A stretch of DNA of 64,000 nucleotides from Allodiplogaster sudhausi (lineage: Eukaryota > Nematoda > Chromadorea > Rhabditida > Diplogasteridae), in the NCBI GenBank assembly GCA_945643635.1, contig CALZFC010000042.1, positions 2,994,501 to 3,058,500 on the forward strand, read 5' to 3'. Every line of letters begins with the position of its first letter. Position 1 is the first letter of the stretch. Positions 1-12,700 of this stretch are shown piece by piece. The position numbers and the translations under genes were made by a program. The notes beneath the pieces were generated by a model. The model was not told where the DNA came from. It did no database searches and saw only the letters and a list, made by a program, of their open reading frames with translations.

Positions 1-3000
1 GCCTTCTTCTTTTTGTCGGTGAGAGCCTTGGCTTCATCGTCTTTCTTCTTCTTATCAGATAGAGCCTTCTCTTCCTCCGCCTTCTTCTTATCAGTGAGAG
101 TCTTCTCTTCCTCCTCCTTCTTCTTTTTGTCAGCGAGAGCCTTGGCTTCATCGTCTTTCTTCTTCTTATCAGATAGAGCCTTCTCTTCCTCCGCCTTCTT
201 CTTATCAGTGAGAGTCTTCTCTTCCTCCTCCTTCTTCTTTTTGTCAGCGAGAGCCTTGGCTTCATCGTCTTTCTTCTTCTTATCAGATAGAGCCTTCTCT
301 TCCTCCGCCTTCTTCTTATCAGTGAGAGTCTTCTCTTCCTCCTCCTTCTTCTTTTTGTCAGCGAGAGCCTTGACTTCATCGTCTTTCTTCTTCTTAACAG
401 CGAGAGCCTTCTCTTCCTCCGACTTCTTCTTATCAGTGAGAGTCTTCTCTTCCTCCCCTTCTTCTTTTTGTCAGCGAGAGCCTTGACTTCATCGTCTTTC
501 TTCTTCTTAACAGCGAGAGCCTTCTCTTCCTCCGCCTTCTTCTTATCAGTGAGAGTCTTCTCTTCCTCCTCCTTCTTCTTTTTGTCAGCGAGAGTCTTGG
601 CTTCATCGTCTTTCTTCTTCTTATCAGCGAGAGCCTTCTCTTCGTCCGCCTTCTTCTTATCAGTGAGAGTCTTCTCTTCCTCCTCCTTCTTCTTTTTGTC
701 AGCGAGAGCCTTGGCTTCATCGTCTTTCTTCTTCTTATCAGCGAGAGCCTTGGCTTCATCGTCTTTCTTCTTCTTATCAGTGAGAGTCTTCTCTTCCTCC
801 GCCTTCTTCTTATCAGTGAGAGTCTTCTCTTCCTCCTCGTTCTTCTTTTTGTCAGCGAGAGCCTTGACTTCATCGTCTTTCTTCTTCTTATCAGCGAGAG
901 CCTTCTCTTCCTCCGCCTTCTTCTTATCAGTGAGAGTCTTCTCTTCCTCCTCCTTCTTCTTTTTGTCAGCGAGAGTCTTTGCTTCATCGTCTTTCTTCTT
1001 CTTATCAGCGAGAGCCTTCTCTTCCTCCGCCTTCTTCTTATCAGTGAGAGTCTTCTCTTCCTCCTCCTCCTTCTTCTTGTCAGCGAGAGTCTTGGATTCA
1101 TCGTCTTTCTTCTTCTTATCAGTGAGAGTCTTCTCTTCCTCCGCCTTCTTCTTATCAGTGAGAGTCTTCTCTTCCTCCTCCTTCTTCTTTTTGTCAGCGA
1201 GAGCCTTGACTTCATCGTCTTTCTTCTTCTTATCAGCGAGAGCCTTCTCTTCCTCCGCCTTCTTCTTATCAGTGAGAGTCTTCTCTTCCTCCGCCTTCTT
1301 CTTATCAGTGAGAGTCTTCTCTTCCTCCTCCTTCTTCTTTTTGTCAGCGAGAGTGTTGGCTTCATCGTCTTTCTTCTTCTTATCAGCGAGAGCCTTCTCT
1401 TCCTCCGCCTTCTTCTTATCAGTGAGAGTCTTCTCTTCCTCCGCCTTCTTCTTATCAGTGAGAGTCTTCTCTTCCTCCTCCTTCTTCTTTTTGTCAGCGA
1501 GAGCCTTGGCTTCATCGTCTTTCTTCTTCTTATCAGCCAGAGCCTTCTCTTCCTCCGCCTTCTTCTTATCAGTGAGAGTCTTCTCTTCCTCCTCCTTCTT
1601 CTTTTTGTCAGCGAGAGTCTTTGCTTCATCGTCTTTCTTCTTCTTATCAGCGAGAGCCTTCTCTTCCTCCGCCTTCTTCTTATCAGTGAGAGTCTTCTCT
1701 TCCTCCTCCTCCTTCTTCTTGTCAGCGAGAGTCTTGGATTCATCGTCTTTCTTCTTCTTATCAGTGAGAGTCTTCTCTTCCTCCGCCTTCTTCTTATCAG
1801 TGAGAGTCTTCTCTTCCTCCTCCTTCTTCTTTTTGTCAGCGAGAGCCTTGACTTCATCGTCTTTCTTCTTCTTATCAGCGAGAGCCTTCTCTTCCTCCGC
1901 CTTCTTCTTATCAGTGAGAGTCTTCTCTTCCTCCGCCTTCTTCTTATCAGTGAGAGTCTTCTCTTCCTCCTCCTTCTTCTTTTTGTCAGCGAGAGCCTTG
2001 GCTTCATCGTCTTTCTTCTTCTTATCAGCGAGAGCTTTCTCTTCCTCCGCCTTCTTCTTATCAGTGAGAGTCTTCTCTTCCTCATCCTTCTTCTTTTTGT
2101 CAGTGAGAGCCTTGGCTTCATCGTCTTTCTTCTTCTTATCAGTGAGAGTCTTCTCTTCCTCCGCCTTCTTCTTATCAGTGAGAGTCTTCTCTTCCTCCTC
2201 CTTCTTCTTTTTGTCAGCGAGAGCCTTGACTTCATCGTCTTTCTTCTTCTTATCAGCGAGAGCCTTCTCTTCCTCCGCCTTCTTCTTATCAGTGAGAGTC
2301 TTCTCTTCCTCCGCCTTCTTCTTATCAGTGAGAGTCTTCTCTTCCTCCTCCTTCTTCTTTTTGTCAGCGAGAGCCTTGGCTTCATCGTCTTTCTTCTTCT
2401 TATCAGCGAGAGCCTTCTCTTCCTCCGCCTTCTTCTTATCAGTGAGAGTCTTCTCTTCCTCCGCCTTCTTCTTTTTGTCGGAGAGCCTTGGCTTCATCGT
2501 CTTTCTTCTTCTTATCAGATAGAGCCTTCTCTTCCTCCGCCTTCTTCTTATCAGTGAGAGTCTTCTCTTCCTCCTCCTTCTTCTTTTTGTCAGCGAGAGC
2601 CTTGGCTTCATCGTCTTTCTTCTTCTTATCAGATAGAGCCTTCTCTTCCTCCGCCTTCTTCTTATCAGTGAGAGTCTTCTCTTCCTCCTCCTTCTTCTTT
2701 TTGTCAGCGAGAGCCTTGGCTTCATCGTCTTTCTTCTTCTTATCAGATAGAGCCTTCTCTTCCTCCGCCTTCTTCTTATCAGTGAGAGTCTTCTCTTCCT
2801 CCTCCTTCTTCTTTTTGTCAGCGAGAGCCTTGACTTCATCGTCTTTCTTCTTCTTAACAGCGAGAGCCTTCTCTTCCTCCGACTTCTTCTTATCAGTGAG
2901 AGTCTTCTCTTCCTCCCCCTTCTTCTTTTTGTCAGCGAGAGCCTTGACTTCATCGTCTTTCTTCTTCTTAACAGCGAGAGCCTTCTCTTCCTCCGCCTTC

Positions 3001-6000
3001 TTCTTATCAGTGAGAGTCTTCTCTTCCTCCTCCTTCTTCTTTTTGTCAGCGAGAGTCTTGGCTTCATCGTCTTTCTTCTTCTTATCAGCGAGAGCCTTCT
3101 CTTCGTCCGCCTTCTTCTTATCAGTGAGAGTCTTCTCTTCCTCCTCCTTCTTCTTTTTGTCAGCGAGAGCCTTGGCTTCATCGTCTTTCTTCTTCTTATC
3201 AGCGAGAGCCTTGGCTTCATCGTCTTTCTTCTTCTTATCAGTGAGAGTCTTCTCTTCCTCCGCCTTCTTCTTATCAGTGAGAGTCTTCTCTTCCTCCTCG
3301 TTCTTCTTTTTGTCAGCGAGAGCCTTGACTTCATCGTCTTTCTTCTTCTTATCAGCGAGAGCCTTCTCTTCCTCCGCCTTCTTCTTATCAGTGAGAGTCT
3401 TCTCTTCCTCCTCCTTCTTCTTTTTGTCAGCGAGAGTCTTTGCTTCATCGTCTTTCTTCTTCTTATCAGCGAGAGCCTTCTCTTCCTCCGCCTTCTTCTT
3501 ATCAGTGAGAGTCTTCTCTTCCTCCTCCTCCTTCTTCTTGTCAGCGAGAGTCTTGGATTCATCGTCTTTCTTCTTCTTATCAGTGAGAGTCTTCTCTTCC
3601 TCCGCCTTCTTCTTATCAGTGAGAGTCTTCTCTTCCTCCTCCTTCTTCTTTTTGTCAGCGAGAGCCTTGACTTCATCGTCTTTCTTCTTCTTATCAGCGA
3701 GAGCCTTCTCTTCCTCCGCCTTCTTCTTATCAGTGAGAGTCTTCTCTTCCTCCGCCTTCTTCTTATCAGTGAGAGTCTTCTCTTCCTCCTCCTTCTTCTT
3801 TTTGTCAGCGAGAGTGTTGGCTTCATCGTCTTTCTTCTTCTTATCAGCGAGAGCCTTCTCTTCCTCCGCCTTCTTCTTATCAGTGAGAGTCTTCTCTTCC
3901 TCCGCCTTCTTCTTATCAGTGAGAGTCTTCTCTTCCTCCTCCTTCTTCTTTTTGTCAGCGAGAGCCTTGGCTTCATCGTCTTTCTTCTTCTTATCAGCCA
4001 GAGCCTTCTCTTCCTCCGCCTTCTTCTTATCAGTGAGAGTCTTCTCTTCCTCCTCCTTCTTCTTTTTGTCAGCGAGAGTCTTTGCTTCATCGTCTTTCTT
4101 CTTCTTATCAGCGAGAGCCTTCTCTTCCTCCGCCTTCTTCTTATCAGTGAGAGTCTTCTCTTCCTCCTCCTCCTTCTTCTTGTCAGCGAGAGTCTTCTCT
4201 TCCTCCTCCTTCTTCTTTTTGTCAGCGAGAGTGTTGGCTTCATCGTCTTTCTTCTTCTTATCAGCGAGAGCCTTCTCTTCCTCCGCCTTCTTCTTATCAG
4301 TGAGAGTCTTCTCTTCCTCCGCCTTCTTCTTTTTGTCGGTGAGAGCCTTGGCTTCATCGTCTTTCTTCTTCTTATCAGATAGAGCCTTCTCTTCCTCCGC
4401 CTTCTTCTTATCAGTGAGAGTCTTCTCTTCCTCCTCCTTCTTCTTTTTGTCAGCGAGAGCCTTGGCTTCATCGTCTTTCTTCTTCTTATCAGATAGAGCC
4501 TTCTCTTCCTCCGCCTTCTTCTTATCAGTGAGAGTCTTCTCTTCCTCCTCCTTCTTCTTTTTGTCAGCGAGAGCCTTGGCTTCATCGTCTTTCTTCTTCT
4601 TATCAGATAGAGCCTTCTCTTCCTCCGCCTTCTTCTTATCAGTGAGAGTCTTCTCTTCCTCCTCCTTCTTCTTTTTGTCAGCGAGAGCCTTGACTTCATC
4701 GTCTTTCTTCTTCTTAACAGCGAGAGCCTTCTCTTCCTCCGACTTCTTCTTATCAGTGAGAGTCTTCTCTTCCTCCCCCTTCTTCTTTTTGTCAGCGAGA
4801 GCCTTGACTTCATCGTCTTTCTTCTTCTTAACAGCGAGAGCCTTCTCTTCCTCCGCCTTCTTCTTATCAGTGAGAGTCTTCTCTTCCTCCTCCTTCTTCT
4901 TTTTGTCAGCGAGAGTCTTGGCTTCATCGTCTTTCTTCTTCTTATCAGCGAGAGCCTTCTCTTCGTCCGCCTTCTTCTTATCAGTGAGAGTCTTCTCTTC
5001 CTCCTCCTTCTTCTTTTTGTCAGCGAGAGCCTTGGCTTCATCGTCTTTCTTCTTCTTATCAGCGAGAGCCTTGGCTTCATCGTCTTTCTTCTTCTTATCA
5101 GTGAGAGTCTTCTCTTCCTCCGCCTTCTTCTTATCAGTGAGAGTCTTCTCTTCCTCCTCGTTCTTCTTTTTGTCAGCGAGAGCCTTGACTTCATCGTCTT
5201 TCTTCTTCTTATCAGCGAGAGCCTTCTCTTCCTCCGCCTTCTTCTTATCAGTGAGAGTCTTCTCTTCCTCCTCCTTCTTCTTTTTGTCAGCGAGAGTCTT
5301 TGCTTCATCGTCTTTCTTCTTCTTATCAGCGAGAGCCTTCTCTTCCTCCGCCTTCTTCTTATCAGTGAGAGTCTTCTCTTCCTCCTCCTCCTTCTTCTTG
5401 TCAGCGAGAGTCTTGGATTCATCGTCTTTCTTCTTCTTATCAGTGAGAGTCTTCTCTTCCTCCGCCTTCTTCTTATCAGTGAGAGTCTTCTCTTCCTCCT
5501 CCTTCTTCTTTTTGTCAGCGAGAGCCTTGACTTCATCGTCTTTCTTCTTCTTATCAGCGAGAGCCTTCTCTTCCTCCGCCTTCTTCTTATCAGTGAGAGT
5601 CTTCTCTTCCTCCGCCTTCTTCTTATCAGTGAGAGTCTTCTCTTCCTCCTCCTTCTTCTTTTTGTCAGCGAGAGTGTTGGCTTCATCGTCTTTCTTCTTC
5701 TTATCAGCGAGAGCCTTCTCTTCCTCCGCCTTCTTCTTATCAGTGAGAGTCTTCTCTTCCTCCGCCTTCTTCTTATCAGTGAGAGTCTTCTCTTCCTCCT
5801 CCTTCTTCTTTTTGTCAGCGAGAGCCTTGGCTTCATCGTCTTTCTTCTTCTTATCAGCCAGAGCCTTCTCTTCCTCCGCCTTCTTCTTATCAGTGAGAGT
5901 CTTCTCTTCCTCCTCCTTCTTCTTTTTGTCAGCGAGAGTCTTTGCTTCATCGTCTTTCTTCTTCTTATCAGCGAGAGCCTTCTCTTCCTCCGCCTTCTTC

Positions 6001-6790
6001 TTATCAGTGAGAGTCTTCTCTTCCTCCTCCTCCTTCTTCTTGTCAGCGAGAGTCTTGGATTCATCGTCTTTCTTCTTCTTATCAGTGAGAGTCTTCTCTT
6101 CCTCCGCCTTCTTCTTATCAGTGAGAGTCTTCTCTTCCTCCTCCTTCTTCTTTTTGTCAGCGAGAGCCTTGACTTCATCGTCTTTCTTCTTCTTATCAGC
6201 GAGAGCCTTCTCTTCCTCCGCCTTCTTCTTATCAGTGAGAGTCTTCTCTTCCTCCGCCTTCTTCTTATCAGTGAGAGTCTTCTCTTCCTCCTCCTTCTTC
6301 TTTTTGTCAGCGAGAGCCTTGGCTTCATCGTCTTTCTTCTTCTTATCAGCGAGAGCTTTCTCTTCCTCCGCCTTCTTCTTATCAGTGAGAGTCTTCTCTT
6401 CCTCATCCTTCTTCTTTTTGTCAGCGAGAGCCTTGGCTTCATCGTCTTTATTCTTCTTATCAGTGAGAGTCTTCTCTTCCTCCGCCTTCTTCTTATCAGT
6501 GAGAGTCTTCTCTTCCTCCTCCTTCTTCTTTTTGTCAGCGAGAGCCTTGACTTCATCGTCTTTCTTCTTCTTATCAGCGAGAGCCTTCTCTTCCTCCGCC
6601 TTCTTCTTATCAGTGAGAGTCTTCTCTTCCTCCGCCTTCTTCTTATCAGTGAGAGTCTTCTCTTCCTCCTCCTTCTTCTTTTTGTCAGCGAGAGTGTTGG
6701 CTTCATCGTCTTTCTTCTTCTTATCAGCGAGAGCCTTCTCTTCCTCCGCCTTCTTCTTATCAGTGAGAGTCTTCTCTTCCTCCGCCTTCT
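1..6790 (-). repeat. Three higher-order copies at the left end of the K/E/D array
   Basis: Bases 1-2470 match 4321-6790 at an offset of 4,320-4,321, with only a few substitutions (for example at 2104 versus 6425). Bases 1-1735 match 2463-4196. Each copy begins with the distinctive GTCGGTGAGAGCC variant on the plus strand (mutated in the middle copy) and shares rare variants such as AACAGCGAGAG. These are recent multi-kilobase tandem duplications of the array. Confidence 0.8.
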
Positions 6791-9700
6791 TCTTATCAGT
6801 GAGAGTCTTCTCTTCCTCCTCCTTCTTCTTTTTGTCAGCGAGAGCCTTGGCTTCATCGTCTTTCTTCTTCTTATCAGCCAGAGCCTTCTCTTCCTCCGCC
6901 TTCTTCTTATCAGTGAGAGTCTTCTCTTCCTCCTCCTTCTTCTTTTTGTCAGCGAGAGTCTTTGCTTCATCGTCTTTCTTCTTCTTATCAGCGAGAGCCT
7001 TCTCTTCCTCCGCCTTCTTCTTATCAGTGAGAGTCTTCTCTTCCTCCTCCTCCTTCTTCTTGTCAGCGAGAGTCTTGGATTCATCGTCTTTCTTCTTCTT
7101 ATCAGTGAGAGTCTTCTCTTCCTCCGCCTTCTTCTTATCAGTGAGAGTCTTCTCTTCCTCCTCCTTCTTCTTTTTGTCAGCGAGAGCCTTGACTTCATCG
7201 TCTTTCTTCTTCTTATCAGCGAGAGCCTTCTCTTCCTCCGCCTTCTTCTTATCAGTGAGAGTCTTCTCTTCCTCCGCCTTCTTCTTATCAGTGAGAGTCT
7301 TCTCTTCCTCCTCCTTCTTCTTTTTGTCAGCGAGAGCCTTGGCTTCATCGTCTTTCTTCTTCTTATCAGCAAGAGCCTTCTCTTCCTCCTCCTTCTTCTT
7401 TTTGTCAGCGAGAGCCTTGGCTTCATCGTCTTTCTTCTTCTTATCAGCCAGAGCCTTATCTTCCTCCGCCTTCTTCTTATCAGTGAGAGTCTTCTCTTCC
7501 TCCTCCTTCTTCTTTTTGTCAGCGAGAGCCTTGGCTTCATCGTCTTTCTTCTTCTTATCAGCCAGAGCCTTCTCTTCCTCCGCCTTCTTCTTATCAGTGA
7601 GAGTCTTCTCTTCCTCCTCCTTCTTTTTGTCAGCGAGAGCCTTGGCTTCATCGTCTTTCTTCTTCTTATCAGCCAGAGCCTTCTCTTCCTCCGCCTTCTT
7701 CTTATCAGTGAGAGTCTTCTCTTCCTCCACTTTCTTCTTATCAGTGAGAGTCTTCTCTTCCTCCTCCTTCTTCTTTTTGTCGGCGAGAGTCTTGGCTTCA
7801 TCGTCTTTCTTCTTCTTATCAGCAAGAGCCTTCTCTTCCTCCTCCTTCTTCTTTTTGTCAGCGAGAGCCTTGGCTTCATCGTCTTTCTTCTTCTTATCAG
7901 CCAGAGCCTTCTCTTCCTCCGCCTTCTTCTTATCAGTGAGAGTCTTCTCTTCCTCCTCCTTCTTCTTTTTGTCAGCGAGAGCCTTGGCTTCATCGTCTTT
8001 CTTCTTCTTATCAGCCAGAGCCTTCTCTTCCTCTGCCTTCTTCTTATCAGTGAGAGTCTTCTCTTCCTCCACTTTCTTCTTATCAGTGAGAGTCTTCTCT
8101 TCCTCCTCCTTCCTCTTTTTGTCAGCGAGAGCCTTGACTTCATCGTCTTTCTTCTTCTTATTAGCGAGAGCCTTCTCTTCCTCCGCCTTCTTCTTATCAG
8201 TGAGAGTCTTCTCTTCCTCCGCCTTCTTCTTATCAGTGAGAGTCTTCTCTTCCTCCTCCTTCTTCTTTTTGTCAGCGAGAGTCTTGGCTTCATCGTCTTT
8301 CTTCTTCTTATCAGCCAGAGCCTTATCTTCCTCCGCCTTCTTCTTATCAGTGAGAGTCTTCTCTTCCTCCTCCTTCTTCTTTTTGTCAGCGAGAGCCTTG
8401 GCTTCATCGTCTTTCTTCTTCTTATCAGCCAGAGCCTTCTCTTCCTCTGCCTTCTTCTTATCAGTGAGGTCTTCTTCTCTCCTCCTCCTTCTTCTTTTTG
8501 TCAGCGAGAGCCTTGACTTCATCGTCTTTCTTCTTCTTATCAGCGAGAGCCTTCTCTTCCTCCGCGTTCTTCTTATCAGTGAGAGTCTTCTCTTCCTCCA
8601 CTTTCTTCTTATCAGTGAGAGTCTTCTCTTCCTCCTCCTTCTTCTTTTTCTCAGCGAGAGTCTTGGCTTCATCGTCTTTCTTCTTCTTATCAGCGAGAGC
8701 CTTCTCTTCCTCCGCCTTCTTCTTATCAGTGAGAGTCTTCTCTTCCTCCTCCTTCTTCTTTTTGTCAGCGAGAGCCTTGGCTTCATCGTCTTTCTTCTTC
8801 TTATCAGCCAGAGCCTTCTCTTCCTCCGCCTTCTTCTTATCAGTGAGAGTCTTGTCTTCCTCCTCCTTCTTTTTGTCAGCGAGAGCCTTGGCTTCATCGT
8901 CTTTCTTCTTCTTATCAGCCAGAGCCTTCTCTTCCTCCGCCTTCTTCTTATCAGTGAGAGTCTTCTCTTCCTCCACTTTCTTCTTATCAGTGAGAGTCTT
9001 CTCTTCCTCCTCCTTCTTCTTTTTGTCGGCGAGAGTCTTGGCTTCATCGTCTTTCTTCTTCTTATCAGCAAGAGCCTTCTCTTCCTCCTCCTTCTTCTTT
9101 TTGTCAGCGAGAGCCTTGGCTTCATCGTCTTTCTTCTTCTTATCAGCCAGAGCCTTCTCTTCCTCCGCCTTCTTCTTATCAGTGAGAGTCTTCTCTTCCT
9201 CCTCCTTCTTCTTTTTGTCAGCGAGAGCCTTGGCTTCATCGTCTTTCTTCTTCTTATCAGCCAGAGTCTTCTCTTCCTCTGCCTTCTTCTTATCAGTGAG
9301 AGTCTTCTCTTCCTCCACTTTCTTCTTATCAGTGAGAGTCTTCTCTTCCTCCTCCTTCCTCTTTTTGTCAGCGAGAGCCTTGACTTCATCGTCTTTCTTC
9401 TTCTTATTAGCGAGAGCCTTCTCTTCCTCCGCCTTCTTCTTATCAGTGAGAGTCTTCTCTTCCTCCGCCTTCTTCTTATCAGTGAGAGTCTTCTCTTCCT
9501 CCTCCTTCTTCTTTTTGTCAGCGAGAGTCTTGGCTTCATCGTCTTTCTTCTTCTTATCAGCCAGAGCCTTCTCTTCCTCTGCCTTCTTCTTATCAGTGAG
9601 AGTCTTCTCTTCCTCCTCCTTCTTCTTTTTGTCAGCGAGAGCCTTGACTTCATCGTCTTTCTTCTTCTTATCAGCGAGAGCCTTCTCTTCCTCCGCCTTC

Positions 9701-12700
9701 TTCTTATCAGTGAGAGTCTTCTCTTCCTCCGCCTTCTTCTTATCAGTGAGAGTCTTCTCTTCCTCCTCCTTCTTCTTTTTGTCAGCGAGAGTCTTGGCTT
9801 CATCGTCTTTCTTCTTCTTATCAGCCAGAGCCTTCTCTTCCTCTGCCTTCTTCTTTTTGTCAGCGAGAGCCTTGGCTTCATCGTCTTTCTTCTTCTTATC
9901 AGCCAGAGCCTTCTCTTCCTCCGCCTTCTTCTTATCAGTGAGAGTCTTCTCTTCCTCCTCCTTCTTCTTTTTGTCAGCGAGAGCCTTGGCTTCATCGTCT
10001 TTCTTCTTCTTATCAGCCAGAGTCTTCTCTTCCTCTGCCTTCTTCTTATCAGTGAGAGTCTTCTCTTCCTCCACTTTCTTCTTATCAGTGAGAGTCTTCT
10101 CTTCCTCCTCCTTCCTCTTTTTGTCAGCGAGAGCCTTGACTTCATCGTCTTTCTTCTTCTTATTAGCGAGAGCCTTCTCTTCCTCCGCCTTCTTCTTATC
10201 AGTGAGAGTCTTCTCTTCCTCCGCCTTCTTCTTATCAGTGAGAGTCTTCTCTTCCTCCTCCTTCTTCTTTTTGTCAGCGAGAGTCTTGGCTTCATCGTCT
10301 TTCTTCTTCTTATCAGCCAGAGCCTTCTCTTCCTCTGCCTTCTTCTTATCAGTGAGAGTCTTCTCTTCCTCCTCCTTCTTCTTTTTGTCAGCGAGAGCCT
10401 TGACTTCATCGTCTTTCTTCTTCTTATCAGCGAGAGCCTTCTCTTCCTCCGCCTTCTTCTTATCAGTGAGAGTCTTCTCTTCCTCCGCCTTCTTCTTATC
10501 AGTGAGAGTCTTCTCTTCCTCCTCCTTCTTCTTTTTGTCAGCGAGAGTCTTGGCTTCATCGTCTTTCTTCTTCTTATCAGCCAGAGCCTTCTCTTCCTCT
10601 GCCTTCTTCTTATCAGTGAGAGTCTTCTCTTCCTCCTCCTTCTTCTTTTTGTCGGCGAGAGTCTTGGCTTCATCGTCTGTCTTCTTCTTATCAGCAAGAG
10701 CCTTCTCTTCCTCCTCCTTCTTCTTTTTGTCAGCGAGAGCCTTGGCTTCATCGTCTTTCTTCTTCTTATCAGCCAGAGCCTTATCTTCCTCCGCCTTCTT
10801 CTTATCAGTGAGAGTCTTCTCTTCCTCCACTTTCTTCTTATCAGTGAGAGTCTTCTCTTCCTCCTCCTTCCTCTTTTTGTCAGCGAGAGCCTTGACTTCA
10901 TCGTCTTTCTTCTTCTTATTAGCGAGAGCCTTCTCTTCCTCCGCCTTCTTCTTATCAGTGAGAGTCTTCTCTTCCTCCGCCTTCTTCTTATCAGTGAGAG
11001 TCTTCTCTTCCTCCTCCTTCTTCTTTTTGTCAGCGAGAGTCTTGGCTTCATCGTCTTTCTTCTTCTTATCAGCCAGAGCCTTCTCTTCCTCTGCCTTCTT
11101 CTTATCAGTGAGAGTCTTCTCTTCCTCCTCCTTCTTCTTTTTGTCAGCGAGAGTCTTGGCTTCATCGTCTTTCTTCTTCTTATCAGCCAGAGCCTTCTCT
11201 TCCTCTGCCTTCTTCTTATCAGTGAGAGTCTTCTCTTCCTCCTCCTTCTTCTTTTTGTCGGCGAGAGTCTTGGCTTCATCGTCTGTCTTCTTCTTATCAG
11301 CAAGAGCCTTCTCTTCCTCCTCCTTCTTCTTTTTGTCAGCGAGAGCCTTGGCTTCATCGTCTTTCTTCTTCTTATCAGCCAGAGCCTTATCTTCCTCCGC
11401 CTTCTTCTTATCAGTGAGAGTCTTCTCTTCCTCCTCCTTCTTCTTTTTGTCAGCGAGAGCCTTGGCTTCATCGTCTTTCTTCTTCTTATCAGCCAGAGCC
11501 TTCTCTTCCTCTGCCTTCTTCTTATCAGTGAGAGTCTTCTCTTCCTCCTCCTTCTTCTTTTTGTCAGCGAGAGCCTTGACTTCATCGTCTTTCTTCTTCT
11601 TATCAGCGAGAGCCTTCTCTTCCTCCGCGTTCTTCTTATCAGTGAGAGTCTTCTCTTCCTCCACTTTCTTCTTATCAGTGAGAGTCTTCTCTTCCTCCTC
11701 CTTCTTCTTTTTGTCAGCGAGAGTCTTGGCTTCATCGTCTTTCTTCTTCTTATCAGCCAGAGCCTTCTCTTCCTCTGCCTTCTTCTTATCAGTGAGAGTC
11801 TTCTCTTCCTCCTCCTTCTTCTTTTTGTCAGCGAGAGCCTTGACTTCATCGTCTTTCTTCTTCTTATCAGCGAGAGCCTTCTCTTCCTCCGCGTTCTTCT
11901 TATCAGTGAGAGTCTTCTCTTCCTCCACTTTCTTCTTATCAGTGAGAGTCTTCTCTTCCTCCTCCTTCTTCTTTTTGTCAGCGAGAGCCTTGGCTTCATC
12001 GTCTTTCTTCTTCTTATCAGCGAGAGCCTTCTCTTCCTCCGCCTTCTTCTTATCAGTGAGAGTCTTCTCTTCCTCCTCCTTCTTCTTTTTGTCAGCGAGA
12101 GCCTTGGCTTCATCGTCTTTCTTCTTCTTATCAGCCAGAGTCTTCTCTTCCTCTGCCTTCTTCTTATCAGTGAGAGTCTTCTCTTCCTCCACTTTCTTCT
12201 TATCAGTGAGAGTCTTCTCTTCCTCCTCCTTCCTCTTTTTGTCAGCGAGAGCCTTGACTTCATCGTCTTTCTTCTTCTTATTAGCGAGAGCCTTCTCTTC
12301 CTCCGCCTTCTTCTTATCAGTGAGAGTCTTCTCTTCCTCCGCCTTCTTCTTATCAGTGAGAGTCTTCTCTTCCTCCTCCTTCTTCTTTTTGTCAGCGAGA
12401 GTCTTGGCTTCATCGTCTTTCTTCTTCTTATCAGCCAGAGCCTTCTCTTCCTCTGCCTTCTTCTTATCAGTGAGAGTCTTCTCTTCCTCCTCCTTCTTCT
12501 TTTTGTCAGCGAGAGCCTTGACTTCATCGTCTTTCTTCTTCTTATCAGCGAGAGCCTTCTCTTCCTCCGCCTTCTTCTTATCAGTGAGAGTCTTCTCTTC
12601 CTCCGCCTTCTTCTTATCAGTGAGAGTCTTCTCTTCCTCCTCCTTCTTCTTTTTGTCAGCGAGAGTCTTGGCTTCATCGTCTTTCTTCTTCTTATCAGCC

